Positions 33,376-41,899 are shown, counted from the first letter of the stretch. The stretch: DNA of 64,000 nt from Firmicutes bacterium UBA6811 (GCA_002452295.1 DKEX01000092.1:1-64000); one strand, 5' to 3'. Numbers and translations: made by a program. The notes: generated by a model not told the origin, from the sequence alone.

Positions 33376-34183
33376 CGTTCGGCCCCCCGGCCCCGCCGGG
33401 CGCGGGCGCAGGCAATATGAGTATCTCGCCGAAATGGGAGTCCTGACGCACCACTGCCATGGCGAGCCTGATAAGCTCCAGGAGCGCCAGGAACACGGCA
33501 ATCACCTCAGAGCGGGTGATGACCTGGCCGCCGAAAAGCTCACGGAACATGATCTTGCCCTTCTGCCGGAGGCGCGTGAGGATGCCATCCATCTTCTCCT
33601 CGATGGAGAGATCGTCGGCCGGGAATTCGGTGAACTCCTCCCCGGGAATGCCCTCGAGAATCCTCCGAAGGGCCATGATGAGGTCAGAGAGGCCAACTCC
33701 CTCCGAAGGGGGGGACGCGCTCCCGGCTCCGGGGGGCGGGGAGTTTCGCAGATAGATCACGCGCCACGCTTCATCCCGCCTGGCAAGCTCCTCCACGGCC
33801 TCCTTGAAGATGCGGTACTCCATGAGATGGGCGATGAGCGCCCTGCTGCCGTCGCCTTCGTCGTCTCCGTCGTCGCTCTCGCCCCCGCCCTCACCCTCGG
33901 AGTCGCATTCGCCGGACGCGACCTGCTGGGCACTATCGGCCTCTCCCTCCGGCGGCAGAAGGGCTTTCGCCTTGGCGGCCACAAGGGCGCCTGCGGCGGC
34001 CAGAAACCGGCCCACCTCGTCGAGGCCGGGCTTTCCGGCGCCGAGGTCAAGCTCCTCGAAGCAGGCCCGGATCGCGTCGTAGGCGGAGATGGAGAGAGCA
34101 TCGACGTCGCCCCTCTCAACCGCCCTCGCGAGGTCCTCGAGCGTGCCGGAGAAACCTGAGACGTTCGCCGGAACCCCTGTCAA
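33365..34183 (-). CDS. scpA: Segregation and condensation protein A (divergent)
   Basis: Kleisin subunit bridging the SMC head domains, 272 residues. The C-terminal winged helix is recognisable (FRELFGGQVITRSEVIAVFLALLELIRL). The N terminus is divergent: FSGTLEDLARAVERGDVDALSISAYDA replaces the usual FxGPLDLLLHLI block. A long acidic stretch rich in Glu/Asp/Gly (about 90-110) is inserted. Gene order trpS-scpA-scpB and overlap with scpB support the assignment. Confidence 0.88.
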   Translation of the reverse strand: MTGVPANVSGFSGTLEDLARAVERGDVDALSISAYDAIRACFEELDLGAGKPGLDEVGRFLAAAGALVAAKAKALLPPEGEADSAQQVASGECDSEGEGGGESDDGDDEGDGSRALIAHLMEYRIFKEAVEELARRDEAWRVIYLRNSPPPGAGSASPPSEGVGLSDLIMALRRILEGIPGEEFTEFPADDLSIEEKMDGILTRLRQKGKIMFRELFGGQVITRSEVIAVFLALLELIRLAMAVVRQDSHFGEILILPAPAPGGAGGPNDGV

Positions 34184-35166
34184 ATCCGCATCGCCTTCCT
34201 GACTTCCTCCAGGGTGGCTTCGGCCATGACCCTTGCGCGCCTCGCCCCGTCGGCAAGGATGTCATCGACGAGCCCGGGATCTCTCTCCAGGGCTCTCCTG
34301 CGCTCCCTGATGGGCTCGAGGAACTCGTTGACCGCAGCGGCAAGCCGCTTCTTGCAGTCAACGCACCCGATGCCCGCGCTTGCGCACTCCCTCGTTATAT
34401 CGTCGAGCATGGTCCTGGAGAACACCCTGTGGAGCGCGTGCACGGAACAAACCTCGGGGTGGCCGGGGTCGCTGCGGCGGATCCTGGCCGGGTCTGTGAT
34501 CATGTTCGCTATCGCGGCGCGCGCCTCGTCGGGGCCCGCCGACATCTGGATGACGTTATCATAGCTCTTGCTCATCTTCCGCCCGTCGGTGCCCGGAAGG
34601 AGCACAACCTCGTTCAGCTTCGCCTGGGGCTCAGGGAAGACCGGGCCGTACAGGAAGTTGAAGCGCCTTGCTATCTCCCTGGTAAGCTCGAGGTGGGGCA
34701 ACTGGTCCTCCCCGACTGGCACGGCGTCGGCCTTGTACACCAGGATGTCGGCGGCCATGAGCACGGGGTAGCCCAGGAACCCGTGGGTCGTTATCTCACG
34801 GCCCTCGAGCTCGCGAAGCTGTTCCTTGTACGTGGGGCAGCGCTCGAGCCACGAGATGGGCGTGATCATGGAGAACAGAAGGCAGAGCTCTGCGTGTTGC
34901 TTGACATCGGATTGCCGCATCACGACGCTCTTCTTCGAGTCGATCCCGGCCGAGAGGTAGTCGATCACAAGCTCCCTGGTGTTGGCCCGAATCTCGCTGG
35001 TATCTTCGTACGCCGTGGTCAGCGCGTGCCAGTCCACGACCCCGAAAACGCACTCGTAATCATCCTGCAGCCTGACCCAGTTTATGAGCGCCCCGAAAAG
35101 GTTACCCAGGTGCAGCTTCCCTGTGGGCCGCATGCCGCTGAAGATCCTCGGTTTTGCCATACTCAC
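34180..35166 (-). CDS. trpS: Tryptophanyl-tRNA synthetase
   Basis: Charges tRNA-Trp; class I synthetase, 328 residues. The HIGH-like motif is GKLHLGN at residues 17-23, and GRKMSKSYDN gives the KMSKS loop near 195. Trp-pocket segments are YPVLMAADILVYKADAVPVGEDQ. The stop overlaps the scpA start by 4 bp, giving translational coupling. Its own promoter lies upstream; no T-box was recognised in the short leader. Confidence 0.97.
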   Translation of the reverse strand: MSMAKPRIFSGMRPTGKLHLGNLFGALINWVRLQDDYECVFGVVDWHALTTAYEDTSEIRANTRELVIDYLSAGIDSKKSVVMRQSDVKQHAELCLLFSMITPISWLERCPTYKEQLRELEGREITTHGFLGYPVLMAADILVYKADAVPVGEDQLPHLELTREIARRFNFLYGPVFPEPQAKLNEVVLLPGTDGRKMSKSYDNVIQMSAGPDEARAAIANMITDPARIRRSDPGHPEVCSVHALHRVFSRTMLDDITRECASAGIGCVDCKKRLAAAVNEFLEPIRERRRALERDPGLVDDILADGARRARVMAEATLEEVRKAMRI

Positions 35167-35185
35167 ATCCCCCCGGTGGCCCCTG

Positions 35186-35250
35186 ACAGGCCGCCGTCAG
35201 ACGGCCCTGTGCGCAGCAAACATAGCATGGCCGGACTCGATCAATGTCAA
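35186..35250 (-). promoter_or_regulatory. trpS promoter and leader hairpin
   Basis: Minus strand TTGACA (35250-35245), 17-bp spacer, TGCTAT (35227-35222). The ~55-base leader contains an imperfect inverted repeat (about 35212-35188, core GCCGTC-T-GACGGC). The leader is far too short for a T-box. Confidence 0.6.
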
Positions 35251-35284
35251 CCTGAACCGCAACGAACCCGCTGACGTCCGCCTT

Positions 35285-35890
35285 CTAGAACAGCCTCTGC
35301 CCAATCACCAGCAACGCGAGCAGGTTCATGATGGGCAAGATAATCACCCTCGTCGCGCCGCTGAAGACCAGCAGCAGCAGGATAAAGGACCCGTACGACT
35401 CGATCTGGTGGTAGACGTAGAGGTTCCTGCCCCGCAAAACCCCCAGCAGCAACCTGGACCCATCCAGCGGCGGGATGGGTATCAGGTTGAAGGCCGCAAG
35501 GCCCAGGTTTATGATGAGGCCCGACACGACGAGGCGGCCCAGGGTATACGGCATCGGGATCCCCAGCCTCAATGGGAGCCCCAACAGAAAAGCGAGGGCG
35601 AGGTTGGCGAGCGGCCCTGCCACCCCCACCAGCATCATCCCCCGCCTCCAGTCCTTGAAGTAGGCCGGGTTTATCGGCACAGGCTTGGCCCACCCGAACC
35701 TCTGCGTGAGGATCAGGGTGAGGGTGCCGAACACGTCCAGATGGGCAATGGGGTTCAGCGTGAGCCTTCCCTGCCACCTGGCTGTCGGGTCACCGAGCGC
35801 GTTCGCCACAGCAGCGTGCGCGTACTCGTGCACGGTCAGAGACAGGAGTATGATGGGCAGCGCTATCAGAATCGAAGCGAGGTCTGGCAT
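35285..35890 (-). CDS. Site-2 protease family protein (M50, YwhC-like)
   Basis: Intramembrane zinc metalloprotease, 201 residues with about five helices. The zinc motif HEYAH is in the first helix (LTVHEYAHAAVANALGDPTAR) and the third ligand is in the NPxDG-like motif NLIPIPPLDGSRLL. Start ATG with GGAGGG six bases upstream. It lies 80 bp after lysA on the same strand. Substrate unknown. Confidence 0.9.
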   Translation of the reverse strand: MPDLASILIALPIILLSLTVHEYAHAAVANALGDPTARWQGRLTLNPIAHLDVFGTLTLILTQRFGWAKPVPINPAYFKDWRRGMMLVGVAGPLANLALAFLLGLPLRLGIPMPYTLGRLVVSGLIINLGLAAFNLIPIPPLDGSRLLLGVLRGRNLYVYHQIESYGSFILLLLVFSGATRVIILPIMNLLALLVIGQRLF

Positions 35891-35970
35891 CTATTTCCCT
35901 CCGCACGTCTTATACTCCGGCCGTCCGCCTTTTCCTGCCGCGCCCCGCTCCGACCAACCCTGCGCGCCGC

Positions 35971-37338
35971 TCAGGCGGTGCCGGCGCACGACGAGGCGTC
36001 CTGGACGATCTCGAGCCTGGCCGGGATGCGGTCGCGGGCGGCCACGTCCTGGTAGGTCTCCCTCACAACGACCACGTCTGCCATGCCGGACCTTGCGAAG
36101 ACCACGGCCGGCCTGGGGTACCTGTTGTAGTTGCTTGACATGGAATAGTTGTACGCTCCCGTGCTGAGCACGGCAAGGAGGTCTCCCGGCTCGGCGCGCG
36201 GAAGGCGGATGTCCCATACGAGCATGTCACCGGACTCGCAGTGTCTGCCCGCGATGGACACCACTTCCTCGGCAGGCACGGACGCCCTCGTCGCCACCAC
36301 GGCCTCGTAGGATGCGTGGTAAAGCGCCACCCTGGGGTTGTCGGCAAGCCCGCCGTCCACGGCCACGTACTTTCGGACGCCCGGGATCTCCTTGACAGCG
36401 CCGACGGTGTAAAGGGTCGTACCGGCCTCGCCCACGATGTATCGCCCGGGCTCCACCATGAGGCGGGGCGGCTCGAGCCCGTGGGCAAGGCACTTCTCCC
36501 GGATGACCTTCGAAACCACTGAAGCATACTTCGTAAGCGGAACTCTCTCGTCGCCCGCCCTGTACCTGATCCCGAGCCCGCCCCCGAGGTTCACCTCGCG
36601 GACGGCATGGTCCGTCGCCCGCCTGACCTCGGCGGCGAAGTCCATGACGACCGCTGCCGCCATGCCGAAAGGCTCCACGGCAAGTATCTGGGAGCCGATA
36701 TGACAGTGCAGGCCCTCGAGCACGAGAAGCTCGCTTGCAAGCACCCTTCTCACCGCCGCCATGGCCTGCCCGCTCGCGATCCCCATGCCGAACTTGGAGT
36801 CGAGCTGCCCGGTGCGGATATACTCGTGGGTGTGCGCCTCGATGCCGGGGGTAAGACGAATCTGGACGTGCACCGTCCTTCGGAACCTCTCTGCCGTCTC
36901 CTCCAGGAGATCCAGCTCGCGGAGGTTATCCACGACGAACCTCAATACCCCCGCCCGGACGCCCATCTCCACCTCCTCGATGGACTTGTTGCTCCCGTGA
37001 AAAAGAATGCGCCCGGGGGGAAACCCCGCCTGAAGCGCGGTGTACAGCTCGCCGCCTGACGCGACGTCGAGCCCGAGGCCCTCCTGGTGCACCAGCCTGC
37101 ACATGGCAAGCGTCGAGAAGGCCTTGCTCGCGTACGCAACGAAGGTGTCGGGATAAGCGCGGGAGAGCGCCCCCGCCATCTCCCGGCACCTTGCCCGGAT
37201 CTCCTCCTCGTCCATGATGTAAAGCGGGGTGCCGAAGTCCCTTGCGAGGCGGTCGCAAGTGCACCCTCCGATCTCGAGCCTCCCGTCGCCGGTGACCCTC
37301 ATAGTTCCACGAAGATCCACTAGACCCTCCGCTCCCAT
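35971..37338 (-). CDS. lysA: Diaminopimelate decarboxylase
   Basis: PLP enzyme making L-lysine from meso-diaminopimelate, 455 residues. PLP-Lys is in FVAYASKAFST, the barrel has GLHCHIGSQI and NLGGGLGIRY, and the phosphate-binding EPGRYIVGEAG precedes the active-site Cys in CESGDML. The first ~15 residues are extra relative to many LysA. It lies downstream of the spoVA region as in B. subtilis, but with three activase-type genes between. Its own promoter and a leader terminator suggest regulated read-through. Confidence 0.96.
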   Translation of the reverse strand: MGAEGLVDLRGTMRVTGDGRLEIGGCTCDRLARDFGTPLYIMDEEEIRARCREMAGALSRAYPDTFVAYASKAFSTLAMCRLVHQEGLGLDVASGGELYTALQAGFPPGRILFHGSNKSIEEVEMGVRAGVLRFVVDNLRELDLLEETAERFRRTVHVQIRLTPGIEAHTHEYIRTGQLDSKFGMGIASGQAMAAVRRVLASELLVLEGLHCHIGSQILAVEPFGMAAAVVMDFAAEVRRATDHAVREVNLGGGLGIRYRAGDERVPLTKYASVVSKVIREKCLAHGLEPPRLMVEPGRYIVGEAGTTLYTVGAVKEIPGVRKYVAVDGGLADNPRVALYHASYEAVVATRASVPAEEVVSIAGRHCESGDMLVWDIRLPRAEPGDLLAVLSTGAYNYSMSSNYNRYPRPAVVFARSGMADVVVVRETYQDVAARDRIPARLEIVQDASSCAGTA

Positions 37339-37340
37339 TC

Positions 37341-37369
37341 AAAAAGCCGACGGGCTTTAGCCCATCAGC
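37341..37369 (-). terminator. Intrinsic terminator in the lysA leader (attenuator candidate)
   Basis: Minus-strand RNA forms a 10-bp stem GCUGAUGGGC / GCCCGUCGGC (all paired, two G-U) with loop UAAA, followed at once by UUUUU. It lies only a few bases before the lysA start and downstream of the lysA promoter, so it would act on the lysA transcript. In the plus direction the G-U pairs become C-A mismatches, so the structure is designed for minus. Confidence 0.7.
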
Positions 37370-37447
37370 CGCATCCCGCCGCTTCCACCTGCTTCTTCGC
37401 CTGGCGCTGCGTAGTTACGGCCCGGCCCGGCCACCGTGGTTTTCTCC

Positions 37448-37477
37448 ATAATAGCACGCAGGTTGCAGGCGGGTCAA
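37448..37477 (-). promoter_or_regulatory. Sigma-A promoter of lysA
   Basis: Minus strand TTGACC (37477-37472), 18-bp spacer, TATTAT (37453-37448). It lies 79 bp beyond the stop codon of the preceding gene and gives a leader of about 100 bases containing the terminator hairpin. Confidence 0.7.
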
Positions 37478-37555
37478 GAAAGCACCCTGCAAGCGCTCCG
37501 CCCATGATGCAAGATTATTCCCGGAAGGCCCGTCCTGTGCCGGGGAAGCCCGGTT

Positions 37556-38566
37556 CTAGAACGAATCCCACTTGCCGCACCGGGAGCCCCACCTGGCGAT
37601 GACCTCGTGCCCCATCTTTATGTTCACCACCTCGCAGAGATTGGGGCACCCTTTGCACTCGAAGCTCGAAGCGGCGTAGTCCATGTCGAGGGCCTGGAAC
37701 CCGCGGAAGCGCGAGGCCCCCCCGCCCCGGCGATCCACCTGCTCGGCTGCGAGGAGAGCTGCTCCGATGGCGCCCATCACGTTGTAGTGTTCGGGCACGG
37801 CGATGGGGGTGGCGAGCGCCTTCTCGAAGGCGGCGCGCATCCCGGCGTTGGCGGCAACCCCGCCCTGGAAGACCACTGGCGGCCGGATGTCCTTGCCCTT
37901 GCCCACGTTGTTGAGGTAGTTGCGCACCAGCGCCTCGCAAAGGCCCGCCACGATGTCCTCGATCCTGTGGCCCATCTGCTGCTTGTGGATCATGTCGGAC
38001 TCCGCGAACACGGCGCACCTGCCCGCTATCCGCACCGGCGTCGTGGACATGAGCGCAAGCTCCCCGAACCTCTCGATGGGCACGCCCAGCCTTCCGGCCT
38101 GCTGGTCGAGGAACGACCCCGTGCCCGCAGCGCACACCGTGTTCATGGCAAAGTCGAGCACGGCGCCATCCCGCAGGATGATTATCTTCGAGTCCTGCCC
38201 GCCGATCTCGATGACCGTCCGGACATCGGGGACGACGCGCGCGGAGGCCACCGCGTGGGCGGTGATCTCGTTCTTCACGCAATCCGCGCCGAGGATCACC
38301 CCGGCGAGCCTTCTCCCGCTGCCGGTGGTGCCGACCCCGGCCATCTCCAGCCCCGAGGCCGCCTGGGCGAGCGTCCTCATGCCCTCCTGGATGACCGCGA
38401 TGGGATCCCCCCTGGTCCGAAGGTAAAGACTCTCCAGGACATCGCCCCGCTCATCGAGGACCACCAGGTTGGTGCTGACCGACCCGACGTCCACCCCAAG
38501 GTATGCCTTCCTCGCCATCCCCGCCATCCCCGCCATCCCTGCCATCTCGACCATCGTGCCCATCAC
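37556..38566 (-). CDS. Acyl-CoA dehydratase activase (BadF/BadG/BcrA/BcrD ATPase)
   Basis: ASKHA-fold ATPase with a bridging [4Fe-4S] cluster that drives electrons into 2-hydroxyacyl-CoA dehydratases or related reductases. It has LGVDVGSVSTNLVVLD (phosphate 1), IEIGGQDSKIIIL, the cluster region NTVCAAGTGSFLDQQAGRLG and GRCAVFAESDMIH, and VFQGGVAANAGM. An extra C-terminal CxxCxxxC-type segment (FECKGCPNLCEV) may bind a further cluster. The start is ambiguous: a tandem 9-base repeat encodes MAGMAGMAGMA, and ATG 38518 is nearest the family start. It overlaps the upstream gene by 4 bp. Confidence 0.88.
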   Translation of the reverse strand: MMGTMVEMAGMAGMAGMARKAYLGVDVGSVSTNLVVLDERGDVLESLYLRTRGDPIAVIQEGMRTLAQAASGLEMAGVGTTGSGRRLAGVILGADCVKNEITAHAVASARVVPDVRTVIEIGGQDSKIIILRDGAVLDFAMNTVCAAGTGSFLDQQAGRLGVPIERFGELALMSTTPVRIAGRCAVFAESDMIHKQQMGHRIEDIVAGLCEALVRNYLNNVGKGKDIRPPVVFQGGVAANAGMRAAFEKALATPIAVPEHYNVMGAIGAALLAAEQVDRRGGGASRFRGFQALDMDYAASSFECKGCPNLCEVVNIKMGHEVIARWGSRCGKWDSF

Positions 38567-39663
38567 CCCCTCGACGCCCGCCTGCGGCGCGACCTCTCCA
38601 CCATATCCACGAACGCCTCGAGACGCGTGATGACCCCGGCATCTGATGAATGCTCATCGAAGACCAGCGTCATCACGGGGATCCCCAGGTCGCGCGAGAC
38701 CGCGGGAAGCACGTCCTGGGCCACGATCTCCGGCATGCACGTGAACGGGGCAAGCTGGATGACCCCGTCGAACCTTTGCCTTGCGTACTCCACGGTGGAC
38801 CCGACCGTCTCGACGCCGTGCCCGCCCACGAAATGACAGAGGTATGGCTTCGCCAATTCATACGGCCTTCTGCCCTTGCGAAGGCGGAGCACATCCTTGA
38901 GGAGGTGCTCCCTGACCCAGTCGCCAATGTATATCGACCTCTCCACGAGGACCCCCATCTCCCCGAGCCGCCGCTCCACCTCGCAGTTGACGAAGGGCTC
39001 GAGCACCACGTACACCTCGCCCACGATGCCTATCCTCGGAGGATCTGAGTTGCCGCCCCCCGGCTCACGCGCGGCCCGGAGCACCTCCCTGCCCTCTTCG
39101 AGCGCTCGCTTCACCCTGGCCGGGCTTCCGGCGTCATCCACCAGCTCGAGGGCGGACGCCAGCGCGGCGGTCGCGGCGCCCCTGTGGCCTTCGAACGGGC
39201 GCGCGGCCTGGGCCAGCCTCTCGAGCTCGTCCACGGCCGTCATCTTGGCCCACGCCAGCCTGGCAGCCCTCACGTACCTCCCCACCGGATTGCGCCCCAC
39301 GAGGCGCCCTACCTGCTGCAGCACGTGGCGAAGCCTCCCCTGCGGGGGCTCGACAATGATCATTTCAAACTTATAGCCGAGAGCTGTCAGGATCTCCTTC
39401 TGCACCTCGCCGTACAGCCCGAAGCGGCATGGCCCGACGCCCCCCGCCATCGCGATGGTGTCGGCCCCGAGCTCCATGGCCTCGATGTAGTTGCCGATGT
39501 TCACCTTGAGGGGTAGGCACGCGAACTCGGGCGAGTGGCGCGAGCCTATGGAGAGCGTGCGCTTGCTCGGCATCGGAGGCACCACCACCTCCGCCCCGAG
39601 GTCCTCGAGGAGCGCCCTGACGGTTATGTAGAGGTTGCCCATGTGAGCGAACGTGACCTTCAT
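38563..39663 (-). CDS. Acyl-CoA dehydratase activase-related protein, component 1
   Basis: 366-residue soluble protein of the family adjoining HgdC-type activases (COG3581-like). The conserved N terminus is MKVTFAHMGNLYITVRALLEDLGAEVVVPP. Cysteines possibly serving as cluster ligands occur in FACLPLKVNIGN, VGPCRFGLYGEVQ and FTCMPEIVAQ, with VFDEHSSDAGVITRLEAF near the end. Family function is not established; it may be an electron-accepting partner of the ATPase encoded next. It overlaps both neighbours by 4 bp. Confidence 0.8.
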   Translation of the reverse strand: MKVTFAHMGNLYITVRALLEDLGAEVVVPPMPSKRTLSIGSRHSPEFACLPLKVNIGNYIEAMELGADTIAMAGGVGPCRFGLYGEVQKEILTALGYKFEMIIVEPPQGRLRHVLQQVGRLVGRNPVGRYVRAARLAWAKMTAVDELERLAQAARPFEGHRGAATAALASALELVDDAGSPARVKRALEEGREVLRAAREPGGGNSDPPRIGIVGEVYVVLEPFVNCEVERRLGEMGVLVERSIYIGDWVREHLLKDVLRLRKGRRPYELAKPYLCHFVGGHGVETVGSTVEYARQRFDGVIQLAPFTCMPEIVAQDVLPAVSRDLGIPVMTLVFDEHSSDAGVITRLEAFVDMVERSRRRRASRG

Positions 39664-40691
39664 GGCTTCCTCCTGCGGGCTATGACGTCGACGAACGCCT
39701 CCAGCCTGGTGAGGATGCCTGCTTCCCCCGTGTGCTCGTCAACGGTGATGGTCGCGAAAGGCACGTCCCTTCGCCTCGCGCACTCGCGCTCCAGCACCTC
39801 GCCGATGAGCGACTCTGGCCCGCACGCGAACGCCCTCATGTGCAGGCAGCCGTGGACAGCCCCTGAGCGGAGGAAGTGGAACCCCGCCCCGAGGAGCCTC
39901 CGGCCGAGGGTCCAGAATACTCTCTTGGGAAACCGCGCGGCCTCGCGCTCGGTCACGGCCGCGGGAAGCATGTCCGAGGTCACGACGGTCACCCCCATCT
40001 CGCGCAGCCTGCGCAGAACATTCATGCTCACGAAGGGATCGTAGATGATGTAAGGGTGTCCCACGAGACCGACCACCACTCGCCCCGCCCCCATGGCAGC
40101 GGCCGGGCCGCCGCCGGACGATGACGCCGCAGCCACGGTTCCATGAGCGGGCTCATCAAATGAAGGCGCCATGCCCATGACGGCCATGGCTTCGTCCGGG
40201 GTGAGGCCGCCCTCGATGTGCCGCGTGTACCTTGCGAGAGCGGTCCTCGCCCTGTTGTGGGAGGCGAGGATCCTGAGGGCGCTTCCCGTGAACATCCTGC
40301 CTGTTGAGTATACGGCGCGCATGTACTCCCTGGTGGTGCGGCTCAGGTTGATGCACGAGTCGATGATCCTGGGGATGTCCCGGCAGTTGCACCGGATCAT
40401 GTCAGGCAGGCCCATGAATTTCGGGCAGATGAAGGCCCGCCTCTCCACCGACACCAGCCTGGGGATGAACACGTAATCGCACTTCCCTGCAAGGGCGAGC
40501 ACGTGGCCGTGGAAGACCTTGACAGGAAGGCATGCCTCGTCCACCGTGACCTTTATGCCGGCGTCTACCACAGCCCTGGTGGTAGGGCCGGAGGTCACGA
40601 CGGTCTGGCCCAGGGACTCGAAGAATACCTTCCACATGGGGTAGTAGTGGTAATAAAGAAGGGCACGGGGGATCCCCACGACCTCTCCCAC
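39660..40691 (-). CDS. Acyl-CoA dehydratase activase-related protein, component 2
   Basis: 343-residue protein (COG3580-like), distantly related to the next gene's product. Both end in a DEH-(T/S)-x-x-AG-(I/V)-(I/L)-TRLEAFVD motif. It begins VGIPRALLYYHYYPMWKVFF and has Cys in DEACLPVKVFHGH, FICPKFMGLP, CRDIPRIIDSC and FACGPESL. GTG 40691 was chosen because AGGTGG precedes it; the frame runs further upstream but overlaps spoVAEA and is not family-like. With the two downstream genes it forms a coupled three-gene unit after spoVA. Confidence 0.8.
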   Translation of the reverse strand: MGEVVGIPRALLYYHYYPMWKVFFESLGQTVVTSGPTTRAVVDAGIKVTVDEACLPVKVFHGHVLALAGKCDYVFIPRLVSVERRAFICPKFMGLPDMIRCNCRDIPRIIDSCINLSRTTREYMRAVYSTGRMFTGSALRILASHNRARTALARYTRHIEGGLTPDEAMAVMGMAPSFDEPAHGTVAAASSSGGGPAAAMGAGRVVVGLVGHPYIIYDPFVSMNVLRRLREMGVTVVTSDMLPAAVTEREAARFPKRVFWTLGRRLLGAGFHFLRSGAVHGCLHMRAFACGPESLIGEVLERECARRRDVPFATITVDEHTGEAGILTRLEAFVDVIARRRKP

Positions 40692-40767
40692 GGCGACACA
40701 CCACCTGCCTTCGTCAACGTTCTCTGATTTGACGGTTCTCCGGGTTTTCCTCTTCGGGGAGGCCGGG

Positions 40768-41331
40768 CTACATGCCCTGATCGCCGAGGATCTCGCGGAT
40801 CGCCCTGGTCGTGATGAGCGCGCCCCTCGCCACGGCATCCTGATTATCCATCTTGCCGAGGTCGCCCACACCGACGATTTTCGGGATCTTGAGGCGGGAG
40901 AGGACCCCGACGGTGTCGCCCTCCAGGCGTTCATGCCCCGGCTCTTCGGGAGCGCCCGACTTTCTCACCGGCTTCTCCGTTACCTCCCCCTCCTTCGTGA
41001 CAGACTCGTCCACCGCAACGGACTGGTCGCCCTTCGTGTCGGAGGCCACCGCAAGCGCGCCGACGATCTCGATGCCCGGGTCCTTCGCGAGGTCCTCGAG
41101 GGCCCTCTCGCCCGATCCCTTGCCCTTCTTTCCGTGGTCGTCGAACATGACTATCACGGGCTCCACCGGCACATGTTTGACCATGCCGGCAAGCTCGGCG
41201 CCACCAGCCTGGGTCGGCGTGCCAGCCGAACGCTCGATGTAGTGAAGGCCGAGGTTGTGCGCGGCCTGTCTCACCGCCGCCTCCGCCCTGCCGTCCCCAT
41301 CGGTCACCACGATGACCTTTTTCCTGGCCAA
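40768..41331 (-). CDS. spoVAEA: Stage V sporulation protein AE, soluble subunit (SpoVAEA)
   Basis: 187-residue soluble protein. It begins KKVIVVTDGDGRAEAAVRQAAHNLG and has IERSAGTPTQAGGAELAGMVK and VIVMFDDHGKKGKGSGERAL, the pattern of the SpoVAEA subunit of the spore dipicolinate/germination complex. The C-terminal half is charged. It follows spoVAEB by 15 bp. Confidence 0.9.
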   Translation of the reverse strand: MARKKVIVVTDGDGRAEAAVRQAAHNLGLHYIERSAGTPTQAGGAELAGMVKHVPVEPVIVMFDDHGKKGKGSGERALEDLAKDPGIEIVGALAVASDTKGDQSVAVDESVTKEGEVTEKPVRKSGAPEEPGHERLEGDTVGVLSRLKIPKIVGVGDLGKMDNQDAVARGALITTRAIREILGDQGM

Positions 41332-41346
41332 GCCCCAATCACGTCC

Positions 41347-41697
41347 TCAGGACTTCGGATTGGCAATGAGCGCCACCAGCGTGCCGAAGAACACCGCGAC
41401 GGCGATGCCCATGCCCGTGTACTCGAACACGCCCGTGAAGAGGCCGAGAATCCCCATGCGTTTCGCCTCGGCAAGCGCGCCTTTGGCGATGGACGCCCCG
41501 AACCCCGACACCGGCGTAAGAGCGCCGGCTCCGGCGAACTCGAGAAGCGGCTGATAGAGACCGAGCCCCCCGGCGACCGCGCCGGCAACGGTCAGCAGCA
41601 CCAGCATGTGGCCTGGTGTGAGGTTGGTGAAGTCCAGGATGAGCTGGCCTACGGCACAGATGGCGCCGCCCACGAGAAACGCGTACAGGTAAATCAC
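41347..41697 (-). CDS. spoVAEB: Stage V sporulation protein AEB (membrane subunit)
   Basis: 116-residue membrane protein with about four helices, in the same family as SpoVAC. Signature segments are FLVGGAICAVGQLI, LTPGHMLVLL and LLEFAGAGALTPVSGFG. SpoVA proteins form the Ca-dipicolinate channel used in spore maturation and germination. It is separated from spoVAD by 202 bp holding a dispersed repeat, which is unusual for this normally compact operon. Confidence 0.94.
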   Translation of the reverse strand: MIYLYAFLVGGAICAVGQLILDFTNLTPGHMLVLLTVAGAVAGGLGLYQPLLEFAGAGALTPVSGFGASIAKGALAEAKRMGILGLFTGVFEYTGMGIAVAVFFGTLVALIANPKS

Positions 41698-41729
41698 AGC
41701 CTAGCCTCCACTCTCGTGCCCGCAGTATG

Positions 41730-41850
41730 TGGAGCGTCACAAATCGCTGCCATTTCTCCAGAGACTGGGCCACTGTCGGTTGCCGCTGCTCGCGCTCGAG
41801 GGACAGCGGCCCGGGCGGGGTGCCTTGACACAATTCCGCCCGCCGTCAGG
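41730..41850. repeat. Dispersed repeat copy C inside the spoVA operon
   Basis: It aligns over about 119 bp with the reverse complement of 23892-24010, starting GTGGAG.GTCACAAATCGC and including GCCTTGACA.AATT.CGCCCGC. It lies between spoVAD and spoVAEB. No coding potential; it may add RNA structure within the spoVA transcript. Confidence 0.65.
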
Positions 41851-41899
41851 TCTGCGGCCGCGCCCGTGGCCGCCCCTGCGCATACGATCACGCCCATAC

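Noticed and set aside
35167..35227. T-box leader before trpS
   Set aside because: The leader is about 55 bases and lacks the T-box sequence and a specifier stem.
37338..37447. Lysine riboswitch in the lysA leader
   Set aside because: The leader is only about 100 bases, too short for the L-box, and its conserved core was not seen.
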